Source of the DNA: Gammaproteobacteria bacterium
GTDB taxonomy: Bacteria; Pseudomonadota; Gammaproteobacteria; Steroidobacterales; Steroidobacteraceae
Length of the DNA stretch: 55,111 nt
Assembly: GCA_003137095.1 (NCBI GenBank)
Contig: PLET01000101.1
Location: 65,736-120,846, forward strand
Direction: 5' to 3'
Shown one piece after another: positions 16,516-25,866 of this stretch (its first letter is position 1; every line of letters begins with the position of its first letter). Below the pieces are notes generated by a model that was given only the letters and a program-made list of their open reading frames with translations, was not told the origin of the DNA and did not search any database. The translations under genes and the position numbers were made by a program.

Positions 16516-18726
16516 ATGCGAAAAGTATTTGCGTCGCGATCCTTGCGACCGCTGATCTCCTTTGTCATCTATGCGCTCGGCGTGGCGGCGCATGCCGCGA
16601 CGCCGCTGCTCACGCTGCCGATCGATGAAACACGGCGCGTGACGCTCGAAGGCAACACGCCGCCCGCGGCGCTGCGCGCGGAAAACGACCGTGGCGCGGT
16701 GCCCGACTCGATGCCGCTCGAGCATATGCTGCTGGTGCTCCAGCAGCCCGCGGAGCGCGAGGCGGAATTGCAGAAGCTGATCGATGCCATGCACGATTCC
16801 TCCGCCCCCGAGTTTCACCGCTGGCTCACCCCGCAGCAGATCGGCCGGCAATTCGGACTCGCCGCGGAAGACCTGGCTGTGATCAGCAATTGGCTCCAAT
16901 CACATGGCTTCTCGGTCAACCGCGTGTACACCAACGGTCTGGTGGTCGATTTTTCCGGAACCGCCGCTGCGGTTCGCGAAACTCTGCATACCGAGATCCA
17001 CCGGCTCGTGCTGCCCAACGGCGAGCGCCACCTGGCAAACATCAGCGACCCGCAGATCCCGGCGGCGCTGGCCCCGGCGATCCGCGGCGTCGCCTCCCTG
17101 CACGATTTTTTCCCCAGGGCTCACTCCGTTCATCTGGGACCCGTCAGCTATGACCGTGCGACCAATACCTGGAAGCCGCTGTTCAACATCAAAATCGACG
17201 GTTCTCTCTATCACACGTTGGCGCCTTATGACTTTGCCGCCATCTACGACTTGTTGCCGCTGTGGAACAAAGGCTTCACCGGCAAGGGGGTGACCATCGC
17301 CGCGGTCGAGGACAGCAATTTGCTGCACCCCGGCGATTGGCAGACATTCCGCCGGACTTTCGGCCTGGACAAGTTCACCCACGGCAGCTTCCGGCAGATC
17401 TATCCCGGCTGCAGCAATCCCGGCCAGAACGGCGATGAAACCGAAGCGGCACTGGATGTCGAATGGTCCAGCGCGGCCGCCCCCGATGCGAGCATCGTGC
17501 TCTCGGCCTGCGCGAACACCGCGACCACCTCCGGACTTGACCTTGCAATCCTCGGCCTGATCGACTATGCGCCCCCCGACATCCTCACCGACAGCTATGG
17601 TCTGTGCGAGACCATCACCGGCGCCGCCGAGATCGCACTGGAGAATCGCGAGGCGCAGCTGGCAACGGCCGAAGGCACCACCTTCTTCATTGCCGAAGGC
17701 GACGACGGCGCCGATCAATGCGCCCCCGTGGAAACGCAGAACTACTCCGTGCTCGGCATCAACGGCGGCGACAACACCGCCTCCGCCTATGCAGTGGATG
17801 TCGGCGGCACGGACTTCATGGCGCAGTACAACTCAGATGTCAACGGTGTGCCCTTGAGCCGGTACTGGAGCCGCACGAACGATCCCACCACCAAGGCCTC
17901 CGCGCGATCCTATATTCCCGAGATTCCGTGGAACGATGGCTGCACCAGCCAGCTGATCTTCAGCGATCCCGTCAACGGCGGCTTCAGCCATTCCTACGGG
18001 CCCGGTGGATTCTGCAATTCGACGCCGGGCCAGAGCTACGTGATCGACGTGGCGGGCGGCGGCGGACCCAGCACCTGCTTCACCGGCGCGCCCTCCATCC
18101 CCGGCGTGGTGAGCGGCACCTGCAAGGGTAATCCGAAGCCGGCCTATCAGCAGAACGTGCCCGGCGTGCCCGGCGACGGACTGCGCGATCAGCCCGACAT
18201 CTCGCTGTTCGCCAGCAACGGTGCGTGGGGCGCCTTCTACCTGGAGTGCATGTCGGATGCCAGCCAGGGCGGCGCCGCCTGCACGGTGGAGAATGACGCC
18301 ATCGTCGAGGGCGGCGGCGGAACCTCGTTCAGCGCGCCGGCCATGGCCGGCATTCAAGCCCTGATCGACCAGAAGTTTGGGCGGCAGGGCAATGCCAATT
18401 ACGTCTACTACGCCCTTGCCCGCCGCCAGTTCCAGGATCCCAACGCGGACTGCAATGCCAGCAAGACCGACGGTAATTTACCCGCGGGCGGCTGCGTGTT
18501 TCACGACATAACCGCCGGCGACATGGACATTCCATGCGGGCAGAATCCGGACGGCAAGTACTACGACTGCTACGGCGCCTCCGGCAGCGGCCTGATCGGC
18601 GCCCTGTCCTCACGCGATTCCAAATACGAACCCGCCTATCCGGCGACGCCGGGATATGACCTCGCCACCGGTCTGGGATCGGTGGATGCCACCAATCTGT
18701 TCAACGCGTGGCCGAAGCCGCCTTGA
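16516..18726 (+). CDS. S53 serine-carboxyl peptidase (sedolisin/kumamolisin type)
   Basis: Secreted acid peptidase of 736 residues. A signal peptide (to about AAHAA) is followed by a pro-domain (about 60-200) with the pro-kumamolisin pattern (FHRWLTPQQIGRQFG). The catalytic domain starts near residue 235. The catalytic Glu310 and Asp314 lie in ETEAALDVEW, and the nucleophile Ser604 in GGGTSFSAPAMAG. FIAEGDDGADQC matches the conserved GDDG region. The pro-domain should be cleaved at low pH. GAGGGG provides a Shine-Dalgarno. The gene is divergent from the S9 pseudo-peptidase (132 bases apart), so a shared regulatory region is possible. A second S53 gene lies at 28464-30737. Confidence 0.93.
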   Translation: MRKVFASRSLRPLISFVIYALGVAAHAATPLLTLPIDETRRVTLEGNTPPAALRAENDRGAVPDSMPLEHMLLVLQQPAEREAELQKLIDAMHDSSAPEFHRWLTPQQIGRQFGLAAEDLAVISNWLQSHGFSVNRVYTNGLVVDFSGTAAAVRETLHTEIHRLVLPNGERHLANISDPQIPAALAPAIRGVASLHDFFPRAHSVHLGPVSYDRATNTWKPLFNIKIDGSLYHTLAPYDFAAIYDLLPLWNKGFTGKGVTIAAVEDSNLLHPGDWQTFRRTFGLDKFTHGSFRQIYPGCSNPGQNGDETEAALDVEWSSAAAPDASIVLSACANTATTSGLDLAILGLIDYAPPDILTDSYGLCETITGAAEIALENREAQLATAEGTTFFIAEGDDGADQCAPVETQNYSVLGINGGDNTASAYAVDVGGTDFMAQYNSDVNGVPLSRYWSRTNDPTTKASARSYIPEIPWNDGCTSQLIFSDPVNGGFSHSYGPGGFCNSTPGQSYVIDVAGGGGPSTCFTGAPSIPGVVSGTCKGNPKPAYQQNVPGVPGDGLRDQPDISLFASNGAWGAFYLECMSDASQGGAACTVENDAIVEGGGGTSFSAPAMAGIQALIDQKFGRQGNANYVYYALARRQFQDPNADCNASKTDGNLPAGGCVFHDITAGDMDIPCGQNPDGKYYDCYGASGSGLIGALSSRDSKYEPAYPATPGYDLATGLGSVDATNLFNAWPKPP

Positions 18727-18753
18727 CGTGCACGCTGCAGCCGGCATCCGGTC

Positions 18754-19857
18754 CTATGATCGGGATTTGGCATCGTAGGCGCGGCTCTTCCATCGCACGC
18801 CGCCACCGCGCACATGGTCGAGCGCGGAACCCACGGTAGCGGCCATGTAAAAGACCGCAATCAAGGGGAGTGCCAGCGACCAGATCCGGCTCCTGCCATA
18901 ACGCTCCAGGGTCGGCGTATAGCTCAGCGCCGCGATGGCAAAGGCGCCGAGGCCGAGAGCTCGGCGCCAGCCATGGGCAAACAACATTTCTCCGACCGGC
19001 AGCAGAAACACCCAGGCAAGCCCCGCCAGGGTGAGCGCGAGCAGGACGACCGAATAGCGCAGTTGGGTGAACGCGGTGCGCGCTATCATCTGGCGGATGG
19101 AGGCAACCGTGGGATATTCGCGGATCGACGACGCGAGACCGGAATGGCCGAGATACACGGCGCCCACGGTCTTGACCTTGCGGGCGAGCGCCACATCGTC
19201 GATGAGCGAACCCTTGATGGCATCGAGTCCGCCGATGCGCTGCAGCGCGTCGCGCCTGATCAGCACCGTGCCGCCGGCCGCGGCGGCAACGCGCGAGCGC
19301 GGATCGTTGACCCTGGCGAAGGGATACAGCAGCTGAAAGAAGTACACGAAGGCCGGCACCAGGGCACGCTCGGCGCGGCTCCGACAATGGAGGCGCACCA
19401 TCTCGCTCACCATTTCGACGTGCGGTTCGTACAGACGCGCGACCAGCGCCGACAAATGCCGCGGGTCGTGCACGACGTCGGCGTCGGTCAGCAACAGGAT
19501 GGGCGCGGCGGTGGCTGCGACGCCCTGGTTCAATGCCCACAATTTTCCGGACCAGCCCGCAGGCTTTGCCTGACCGGCTATCACGCTGAGGCGCGCCGAG
19601 GTGCCGGCCATGCGTGCGGTGCCATCCGTGGAATCGTCATCCACCAGCGTGATGTGAAAACGGCCGCCGTAATCCTGGTCGAGCAATGAGGCGGTCACGA
19701 TGCCTATGGTTTGCGCTTCGTCGCGTGCCGGGACGATGATGTCGACGTCCGGAAATTCGGGCGGAACGGCGGGTGCCAGTTCCGGGGCCGACAGCCAAAA
19801 GCGTCCATGGGCCAGCAGCAAATACAGCCAGGTGAGCAAGACCAGCGAGGCAATCAT
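18754..19857 (-). CDS. hpnB: Glycosyltransferase family 2, HpnB-like
   Basis: A 367-residue GT2 enzyme resembling HpnB, the hopanoid-associated glycosyltransferase. It has an N-terminal membrane helix and the nucleotide-binding VDIIVPARDEAQTIG. DDDSTDGT and TDADVVHDP (DxD metal site) follow, then a GGTVLIRRDALQRIGG segment and three or four C-terminal membrane helices. It would modify a lipid-linked substrate at the inner membrane. The start at 19857 places it 25 bases after the msrA stop; the frame is open up to 19929, overlapping msrA. No other hopanoid gene is in the window, so the pathway assignment rests on family similarity alone. Confidence 0.8.
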   Translation of the reverse strand: MIASLVLLTWLYLLLAHGRFWLSAPELAPAVPPEFPDVDIIVPARDEAQTIGIVTASLLDQDYGGRFHITLVDDDSTDGTARMAGTSARLSVIAGQAKPAGWSGKLWALNQGVAATAAPILLLTDADVVHDPRHLSALVARLYEPHVEMVSEMVRLHCRSRAERALVPAFVYFFQLLYPFARVNDPRSRVAAAAGGTVLIRRDALQRIGGLDAIKGSLIDDVALARKVKTVGAVYLGHSGLASSIREYPTVASIRQMIARTAFTQLRYSVVLLALTLAGLAWVFLLPVGEMLFAHGWRRALGLGAFAIAALSYTPTLERYGRSRIWSLALPLIAVFYMAATVGSALDHVRGGGVRWKSRAYDAKSRS

Positions 19858-19882
19858 CGGGCCATCATAAACCCGGGGTCTT

Positions 19883-20374
19883 TTACCGAAGCGTCCAGTT
19901 GGGTCTGACGAAATGACAGGTGTAGCCATCGGGATACCGCTCGAGGTAGTCCTGATGTTCCGGCTCCGCCTCCCAGAAGCTGCCGGCCGGCGCCACTTCC
20001 GTCACCACCTGACCGGGCCAGCGTCCGGATGCATTGACCGCGGCGATGGTCTCCGTGGCGATTTGTCTCTGCGCGTCGCTGGTATAGAAGATCGCGGAGC
20101 GATAACTCGGTCCGGCGTCGTTGCCCTGCCGATTGCGGGTCGTCGGATCGTGGATCTGGAAGAAGAATTCGAGAATCTGCCGGTAGCCAAGCTTCGCGGG
20201 GTCGAACAGGATCTCGATGGCCTCGGCGTGCGTGCCGTGATTGCGGTAGGTTGCGTTCGGCACATTACCGCCCGTGTATCCCACCCGCGTCGATATCACG
20301 CCGTCGTACCGACGGAACAGGTCCTGCATGCCCCAAAAGCAGCCGCCGGCCAGAACCGCCCGTTCTTCGGTCAT
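19883..20374 (-). CDS. msrA: Peptide-methionine (S)-S-oxide reductase
   Basis: Repairs methionine-S-sulfoxide in proteins. The 163-residue protein has the catalytic GCFWG motif at residues 11-15 (Cys12), RVGYTGG, the conserved HAEAIEI, and [12 protein letters not shown]. Lengths and motifs are standard for a cytoplasmic MsrA. The start codon overlaps the msrB stop in an ATGA, so the two reductases are translated from one message. That pairing covers both sulfoxide stereoisomers. Confidence 0.96.
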   Translation of the reverse strand: MTEERAVLAGGCFWGMQDLFRRYDGVISTRVGYTGGNVPNATYRNHGTHAEAIEILFDPAKLGYRQILEFFFQIHDPTTRNRQGNDAGPSYRSAIFYTSDAQRQIATETIAAVNASGRWPGQVVTEVAPAGSFWEAEPEHQDYLERYPDGYTCHFVRPNWTLR

Positions 20375-20820
20375 CGAACCTCCGCCACCTGATCGAGATA
20401 CTCACCATACCCCTGGGCCTGCATATCGTCGCGGTGCACGAAGCGCAGCGAGGCGGAGTTGATGCAATAGCGCAGGCCACCGCGATCCGCGGGACCATCG
20501 TCAAACACGTGACCGAGATGGCTGTCGCCGTGCGCCGAGCGCACCTCGGTGCGGACCATGCCGTGCGCCGTGTCGTGGCGTTCGAGGACGTGGGCAGGCT
20601 CGATCGGCTTGGTGAAGCTCGGCCAACCGCACCCGGATTCATATTTGTCCGATGATGCGAACAGCGGCTCGCCCGAGACGACATCGACGTAAATGCCGGG
20701 CTCCTTGTTATGGAGATACTGGCCGGTACCCGGCGCTTCGGTACCGCTTTGCTGCGTCACCCGATATTGCTCGGCCGACAGCCGCGCAACGGCGTCGGGA
20801 GTCCTGATGTACTTGGGCAT
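20371..20820 (-). CDS. msrB: Peptide-methionine (R)-S-oxide reductase
   Basis: Repairs methionine-R-sulfoxide. From the ATG at 20820 ([11 protein letters not shown]) the product is 149 residues. It contains SGCGWPSF with the candidate resolving Cys and [11 protein letters not shown] with the catalytic Cys. The two CxxC zinc sites of many MsrB proteins are absent, placing it in the zinc-free form. Translation could start up to 42 bases upstream, but the chosen start fits the family. It precedes msrA with a 4-bp overlap. Confidence 0.95.
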   Translation of the reverse strand: MPKYIRTPDAVARLSAEQYRVTQQSGTEAPGTGQYLHNKEPGIYVDVVSGEPLFASSDKYESGCGWPSFTKPIEPAHVLERHDTAHGMVRTEVRSAHGDSHLGHVFDDGPADRGGLRYCINSASLRFVHRDDMQAQGYGEYLDQVAEVR

Positions 20821-20955
20821 GCGTACGGAACTCAAATCACCGGGAATCCACCGGTGATTCAATATATCACCCCAGCGGAACGCGCGCTGCAGCGGGTGCG
20901 CACGAATTGGAGAATCGTTGTGCCGGGCGTTATGCTGCCGGGCGCGGATGCCGGA

Positions 20956-21804
20956 TCAGCTTTCCGGACGCAGTCCGCCGAGGCAAGCCGTGAACTCCGC
21001 GCCAAACAAAAAGATAAGTGAGGTGTAGTAGAGCCAGAGCAGCAGTGCGGCGAAGGACGCCGCGGCTCCAAAAGCGCCGGGCTGGGTCGATTGCGCAATA
21101 TACAAGCTCACGACCCAGCGGCCGACGTCGAAGAAAACCGCGGTTAGGAAACCTCCGGTCGCAACCACCTTCCACGGCAGTCGTCGCGCCGGCATATACC
21201 GAAAAATCAGGGCGAACAAAATCGAAACAAGCGACACCGAAAGCACCGCGTCGAGCGCATCCAACAAGCCGAGGAAGGTGGACTGTCCATTGCCGATACG
21301 CTGCTGAAGCATGGAAATGGCCGTTGAAATCGAGAGCGAAACCAGCAGCAGGAATCCCAACGTCAATATGAATCCAAGCGACAGGAACCGCGTGCGGATC
21401 CAGCCGCGAATTCCCCGCCAGGCCAGTGCCTCGCTTCTCCAGATCCTCTGCAGCAGCGTCTCGAGTGTCGCGAGCACGGTCGTTGCGCCAATGAGCAGGG
21501 TCGCGGCGCTTACCAGGGTCGCGGTCAGCCCGCGGGATTTACCGGAGTTGCGGACGGCGCTCAAAAGGATCGCCGCGGTTGAGGGACCGAACAGCGCGCT
21601 CAGCTGAGCACCGAGCTGTGCAAAAGCGGCGTTGCTGCCCACGATCCACCCGGCAACGGTCAACACGATGACCAACAGGGGCGCTATGGAGAACGCGCTG
21701 AAGAATGCGAGTGAAGCCGCGGTCGTCGAGGCGTTGTCGTTCATCCAACGGCGCCCGGAGCAACCCAAGAGAGTTATCGCCTGCTTGAGGTAAGCCGAGA
21801 TCAC
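20956..21804 (-). CDS. YihY/BrkB family inner-membrane protein
   Basis: A 282-residue integral membrane protein with six predicted helices and the family pattern. NASTTAASLAFFSAFSIAPLL lies in helix 1, IWRSEALAWRGIRGWIRTRFLSL follows helix 3, and a C-terminal SLIFLFGAEFTACLGG closes the protein. The family was once annotated as ribonuclease BN, but that assignment was corrected; function remains unclear, with envelope or transport roles suggested. It sits among stress-type genes (BON, CsbD, DksA-like) on the same strand. Confidence 0.88.
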   Translation of the reverse strand: MISAYLKQAITLLGCSGRRWMNDNASTTAASLAFFSAFSIAPLLVIVLTVAGWIVGSNAAFAQLGAQLSALFGPSTAAILLSAVRNSGKSRGLTATLVSAATLLIGATTVLATLETLLQRIWRSEALAWRGIRGWIRTRFLSLGFILTLGFLLLVSLSISTAISMLQQRIGNGQSTFLGLLDALDAVLSVSLVSILFALIFRYMPARRLPWKVVATGGFLTAVFFDVGRWVVSLYIAQSTQPGAFGAAASFAALLLWLYYTSLIFLFGAEFTACLGGLRPES

Positions 21805-21844
21805 GGACCAGCAACACGCAAAACACGCGCTTGATCAACCCGAA

Positions 21845-21868
21845 GGATCTTCCCGTTGCGGAAAGATC
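21845..21868 (-). terminator. Possible terminator after BON gene
   Basis: Seven-bp stem GGATCTT / AAGATCC extended by three pairs across one mismatch, closing on a three-base loop. It is 25 bases downstream of the BON-protein stop. The following bases are only weakly U-rich, so confidence is modest. Confidence 0.4.
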
Positions 21869-21892
21869 CCTCGGCGCTTGAGCAACCGTCCG

Positions 21893-22198
21893 CTACTCGA
21901 TGTGGATATCGTTATGAACGGACCGCACACCGTCGGTGTCCTTGGTGATCATCTCGGCCAGATCGCTGGCGTCTTTCGTGGGGGCGGTGCCGCTCAACCA
22001 CACCACGCCGTCCTTGTCGGTATCAACCGAAATCTTCGTGAGCGTCGACAAATGCTTTGCCGCCAGCTTTGCCTTGACCTTGGTGGTGATCACCGAGTCC
22101 TTGACGTAAATGCCGGCCTGCGAAGCGTCCGCTGCGATCACGGATGTCGTGCTCGCGGCCCCCACAGCCAGAAATGAACAGAGGAGAAACGTCTTCAT
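21893..22198 (-). CDS. BON-domain periplasmic protein
   Basis: A 101-residue exported protein: signal peptide (FLLCSFLAVGAASTTSVIAA) and one BON domain (about 35-100). The domain shows the usual pattern DSVITTKVKAKLAAKHL, VDTDKDGVVWLSGTA and AEMITKDTDGVRSVHNDI. BON proteins of the OsmY type bind envelope lipids and are induced by osmotic or stationary-phase stress. AAGGAG upstream of the ATG at 22198 supports this start. The neighbouring CsbD gene supports a general stress context. Confidence 0.88.
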   Translation of the reverse strand: MKTFLLCSFLAVGAASTTSVIAADASQAGIYVKDSVITTKVKAKLAAKHLSTLTKISVDTDKDGVVWLSGTAPTKDASDLAEMITKDTDGVRSVHNDIHIE

Positions 22199-22245
22199 GG
22201 AGACTCCTTGTGATGTCAATTTCGTCGTTTACGAGGCGCGGCCGC

Positions 22246-22437
22246 CTACCGCGGCTTATTCGCGTCCTTCAATTTTTCGACAAGATCACCGGCCTTTGCC
22301 TGGCCCGCGCCCACCACCTGATTTGCAAGGCCTTTGGCTTGTTGCGTCTTATCGCCCGTCAACTTGCCAACTTCCTGTTGAATCTTGCCACCCGCTTCCT
22401 TCGCGCGGCCTGCCACCTGATCCTTGTTGATGCCCAT
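22246..22437 (-). CDS. CsbD-like stress protein
   Basis: A 63-residue hydrophilic protein of the CsbD family. It has the characteristic N-terminus MGINKDQVAGRAKEAGGKIQ and the internal repeat-like GKLTGDKTQQAKGLANQVVG. Relatives are abundant general-stress proteins of unknown molecular role and are largely disordered or helical. An AGGAG eight bases before ATG 22437 fixes the start. It lies 47 bases upstream of the BON gene on the same strand, so co-expression is likely. Confidence 0.85.
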   Translation of the reverse strand: MGINKDQVAGRAKEAGGKIQQEVGKLTGDKTQQAKGLANQVVGAGQAKAGDLVEKLKDANKPR

Positions 22438-22587
22438 GTTCGCCACTCCTGATAGCAAGTTAGACTGGAATCCAGCCGGTGACCCCATAATGGCACCGAA
22501 TCTTCCAAGCCGTGTAGGCGGCGCCAATCACCGCGCGTAGGACAAAATCGCGTTTGCGCCCGGGCGGCTGTGAAGCGCAATGATTCG

Positions 22588-22938
22588 TCAGCCCACGGTA
22601 ATCGCCTCCGGCTCCGCCTCGAGGCGCTTGAGCGGAATCGGCTCTCCGGTGACATCCGAAAATCCGTAACTGCCGTCGTCGATCTTGGCAAGTGCCCGGT
22701 CGATCGGAATCAGTCGTTTGGCAAGCTGGTCGGCGAGTACCCGCCCGTCGTCGAGAAGCATCTGATCCTGGGCGGTTTCCTCCTCTTCCAGCGCTTGTCC
22801 TTGGGATTCGAGTTGCAACCGCGTGCGCTCGCTTTCGTGCGCCTGCAGCGCATTCAACAACTTGGCGCGGCTGTGCAAGAGTCTCTTGCGTTGTCGCGCG
22901 ATGAAGGCGTCATCCAACAGTGGTGGGGGGTCGTTCAT
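22588..22938 (-). CDS. DksA/TraR-family protein without zinc-finger cysteines
   Basis: A 116-residue protein with a predicted coiled-coil (about residues 10-75) and a C-terminal segment matching the DksA/TraR zinc-finger region (DDGSYGFSDVTGEPIPLKRLEAEPEA). All four zinc-ligand cysteines are missing; the protein contains no cysteine at all. DksA proteins insert a coiled coil into the RNA polymerase secondary channel and act with ppGpp. Cys-poor paralogues can substitute when zinc is scarce or thiols are oxidised. The ATG at 22938 gives the family-typical length. Divergent from the cupin gene. Confidence 0.75.
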   Translation of the reverse strand: MNDPPPLLDDAFIARQRKRLLHSRAKLLNALQAHESERTRLQLESQGQALEEEETAQDQMLLDDGRVLADQLAKRLIPIDRALAKIDDGSYGFSDVTGEPIPLKRLEAEPEAITVG

Positions 22939-23065
22939 GGGCGCTCGCCTGGTCAAGTCGGCGGGAGTCTGGAGAAAAGCGATGGGCGGGTCTGTTCGAC
23001 GGCGCACATTGGGAACCTGCGTGCACGCTGGCAGCCGCAGCGCAGTTGCGCTAGTTTGGGCGCTC

Positions 23066-24106
23066 ATGGGCCGCATCCCCCTCTTTCGCTGCAGCGCGCT
23101 GTCTGCGTTGATCCTGGCGGCGGCGTTTGCCGCCCCGCCTTCGGCGCCGGGCGAGCCGCCGCTCCCGCCTGGCATGGCGGGGCAGCTGGTCAGTCATTAC
23201 CATATGAAACAGGTGCCCCGGGAAGGCGTGTGGTTCAGCGTGACCTATCTGGGTTCGGATCAGATCGAAGGCGACTCCCTGCCGGCGCGTTATGGCGGCC
23301 GCGACCACGCCATGGGCAATGCCATCATTGCGGTGGCGACGCCGCTGGATTTCTCGGCCCTGCACCGGCTGAAAAGCGATGAGATCTGGCATTTCTACGG
23401 CGGCGCGCCGCTCGAGATGCTGCTGCTCCATCCCGACGGGCATGGACAGTCCATCACCTTGGGGCCGGATGTACTGTCGGGCGAAATGCCGCAAATCACC
23501 GTACCGCACGGCACCTGGATGGGGGCGGCGCCGCGCGGCAGCGCGCCGGCGGTCTATTCGATCTTCGGCACGCAACTGTCGCCGGCCTTCGATGCCGCGG
23601 ATTTCGAAATCGGCTACCGCGACCAATTGCAGCGCCAATACCCGGATTTCGCCCAGGAAATCGCACGTCTGACGCGGGATGAGTTTGCCGCCACGCCGGC
23701 CGATCGGCCGCAACCGGACACGCCGGCGGCGCCGCGTGCCGTGGCGTTCTTCGGCCCGGACGTGCCATTGGTGAGCGTGACGCCGGGCGTGACCCTGCGG
23801 GAACTCGTCGGCCGTCTGGCGCAGGGCGCCAAGACCTCCGCGGTCAGCGTCGCGAAATTCACACTGGCCCCGGGCATGAGCACGGGCAGGAGCTTCAATC
23901 GCCGTGCGCAGGAGATTTTCCTGGTCACCGAGGGATCCGGTCTGGTGCGTCTCGGCGAGAAGGTCGTCTCCGTGACGCGGGATTCGACCGTATTCATCCC
24001 GGCCGAAGTGGTCCATTCGATCGAGGCGGACGCCAAGAGCAACCTGGGCTTCTTTGCGATTTCGGCCCCGGCCTTCACGCCGGACGACTACGTCACGGCA
24101 CGATGA
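23066..24106 (+). CDS. Double-cupin protein (DUF985-type plus cupin_2), exported
   Basis: A 346-residue protein with an N-terminal signal-like segment (ALSALILAAAFAAPP). The first cupin domain (about 35-180) is of the DUF985/cupin_5 type, with SDEIWHFYGGAPLEMLLLHPDG and VPHGTWMGA. The second (about 235-340) is of the cupin_2 type, with AQEIFLVTEGSGLVRLGEK and IPAEVVHSIEA. The fusion is uncommon and its role is unknown. Metal-binding His residues are partly present. It is convergent with the nucleoside-type transporter; the two stop codons are directly adjacent. Confidence 0.75.
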   Translation: MGRIPLFRCSALSALILAAAFAAPPSAPGEPPLPPGMAGQLVSHYHMKQVPREGVWFSVTYLGSDQIEGDSLPARYGGRDHAMGNAIIAVATPLDFSALHRLKSDEIWHFYGGAPLEMLLLHPDGHGQSITLGPDVLSGEMPQITVPHGTWMGAAPRGSAPAVYSIFGTQLSPAFDAADFEIGYRDQLQRQYPDFAQEIARLTRDEFAATPADRPQPDTPAAPRAVAFFGPDVPLVSVTPGVTLRELVGRLAQGAKTSAVSVAKFTLAPGMSTGRSFNRRAQEIFLVTEGSGLVRLGEKVVSVTRDSTVFIPAEVVHSIEADAKSNLGFFAISAPAFTPDDYVTAR

Positions 24107-25324
24107 TCATGGCTTCGGGTACTCCGGCGTCTCGTTTCTGAAGATGAGCGCGAACAGTGCGGACACGGCGGCCGCGAACAGCGCCGGAAACATCCATATG
24201 GACTTCCAGTCGTGCACGCCCCGGCTGAGGTAATGGTCGGCTACCCGGCCCGCAGTCCAGAAGCCGAGCAGCATGCCGATCCCGTAGGTGGCGAGCGTTA
24301 TCATGCCCTGCGCCGCGCTTTTGCATTGCTCGCCGGCCTTCGAGTCGGTGAATATCTGACCGGAAACGAAAAAGAAGTCGTAACACACCCCATGCAGGGC
24401 AATGCCGAGCAGCAGCATCCAGACGCGCGCATCGGCGTCTCCGCAGGCAAAGAGCACATAGCGGACCGCCCAGGCCAGCATCCCGGCGAGCAGTGTCCAT
24501 TTCATGCCGAGGCGCAGCAGGAAGAAGGGCATGAGCAGCATGAACAGCACCTCGGACATCTGACCCAGCGTCTGCTTGCCGGTGGCATTGGCGACGTGGA
24601 TTTCCGTGAGGAACTGATTGGTGTATTGGTAGTAAAAGCCCAGCGGAATGCAGATCAAGATAGACGCGGCGAAAAACACCAGAAAATTGCGATCCTTGAG
24701 CAGGCCAAGGGCATCTAGCCCCAGCGCTTCGCGCAGCGCGGCATTCCCCCCGGTCCTGCCGCGCGGCGGCGTCGCCGGAAGCGTGAAGCCGTACAGCCCC
24801 AACAGCAGCGATACCGCGGCGCACATGCCGAAGGTGTTGCGCAGCAGCCCGCGGGCCATCGGTCCGGGCGAGTCCCAGGAAAACAGATAACTGATCACCA
24901 GGCCGGCGGCGATCCAGCCGACCGTGCCCCACAGCCTTATTCTCGAGAATTGCCGCGAAGGATCCGCCATCTGCCGGAAGGCGATCGAATTGACCAGTGC
25001 CAGTGTCGGCATGTACAGGATCATGTACGGCAGCAGGTAGGGATAGAAATCCGCGAATCCCTGTGATTTCCAGAGCCTGTACAGTAATGCCGAGCCGGCC
25101 AGATGGATGACCCCGAGCAGACGCTCGGCATTCACATATCGGTCCGCGATCAACCCGATCACGAAGGGCGCAACGATGGCCCCCCAGGATTGGGTCGAGT
25201 AGGCGAGCGCGCTCTGCGCTCCCGTCGCCCCGAGATTGGCGGCGAGGAAGCTGCCCATGGTCACGAACCATCCACCCCAGATGAAAAATTCCAGGAACAT
25301 CATGGTTCCGAGCCGCAGTTTCAT
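24107..25324 (-). CDS. MFS transporter, nucleoside:H+ symporter (NupG/XapB) family
   Basis: A 405-residue, 12-helix transporter. The N-terminus MKLRLGTMMFLEFFIWGGWFV is typical of the NupG-type nucleoside:proton symporter family. The internal motifs ADRYVNAERLLG, SRIRLWGTVGWIAAG and GMKWTLLAGMLAWAVRY also fit. Transport of nucleosides is the family expectation; sugars are possible in relatives. The start overlaps the upstream gene stop in TGATG, so the two are translationally coupled. A longer reading upstream would overlap that gene further and is less likely. Confidence 0.85.
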   Translation of the reverse strand: MKLRLGTMMFLEFFIWGGWFVTMGSFLAANLGATGAQSALAYSTQSWGAIVAPFVIGLIADRYVNAERLLGVIHLAGSALLYRLWKSQGFADFYPYLLPYMILYMPTLALVNSIAFRQMADPSRQFSRIRLWGTVGWIAAGLVISYLFSWDSPGPMARGLLRNTFGMCAAVSLLLGLYGFTLPATPPRGRTGGNAALREALGLDALGLLKDRNFLVFFAASILICIPLGFYYQYTNQFLTEIHVANATGKQTLGQMSEVLFMLLMPFFLLRLGMKWTLLAGMLAWAVRYVLFACGDADARVWMLLLGIALHGVCYDFFFVSGQIFTDSKAGEQCKSAAQGMITLATYGIGMLLGFWTAGRVADHYLSRGVHDWKSIWMFPALFAAAVSALFALIFRNETPEYPKP

Positions 25325-25809
25325 CACGTCGGCGCCGTCCGCCGAACCAGCCGCGGCCGCCACACGGCGAGCAGGATGTTGACCAGAGCCACCGCGAGCA
25401 GCAGCCATAGAGTTCCCCATTCCGAATGCAGCACCGAGGCCAATTGTGCGGCGTCACCGTGTCCGGAAGCGGCCAAGGCCGACAGTTCCGCGGCGCGGCG
25501 TGCGCCCGAGTCCATGCTGATCAATGTGCCTTCGAACATGCCGAGGCCGAGCAGCGCCTTCACCCACGCCCACCCGGCATTGGCGTAGGTCCGATTCGCA
25601 GCGATCGCCAGCAGTCCACTGATCAGCACGATCGCGAGCGATGGCACCAGCAGCCACCGGGTGAGGGCGGCGATTCCCTGCCGCACGGCGGCGTAGGCCA
25701 CCCAGGAGTGCTTGGGTGCAGTGGCGATGAGCACGAGTGAGGCCGCGAGAGATCCCATGACTCCGACGGCTCCGATCTCGTGCACGATCTTGATGAGCTT
25801 TTGCAGCAT
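25324..25809 (-). CDS. Four-helix membrane protein of unknown function
   Basis: A 161-residue hydrophobic protein with four predicted membrane helices (around residues 8-30, 47-70, 80-98 and 130-150). It carries conserved-looking small residues (GAVGVMGSLAASL, PSLAIVLISGLLA). It resembles uncharacterised DUF2269-type proteins in overall pattern, but I do not recognise it firmly. Its stop is fused to the start of the MFS gene (TGATG), suggesting a role linked to that transporter. Confidence 0.65.
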   Translation of the reverse strand: MLQKLIKIVHEIGAVGVMGSLAASLVLIATAPKHSWVAYAAVRQGIAALTRWLLVPSLAIVLISGLLAIAANRTYANAGWAWVKALLGLGMFEGTLISMDSGARRAAELSALAASGHGDAAQLASVLHSEWGTLWLLLAVALVNILLAVWRPRLVRRTAPT

Positions 25810-25866
25810 CCTTGAAAAGTTGAGCGGCGGGAGCTTGGCTATGGCGGATTATACGGATATTGCCGG

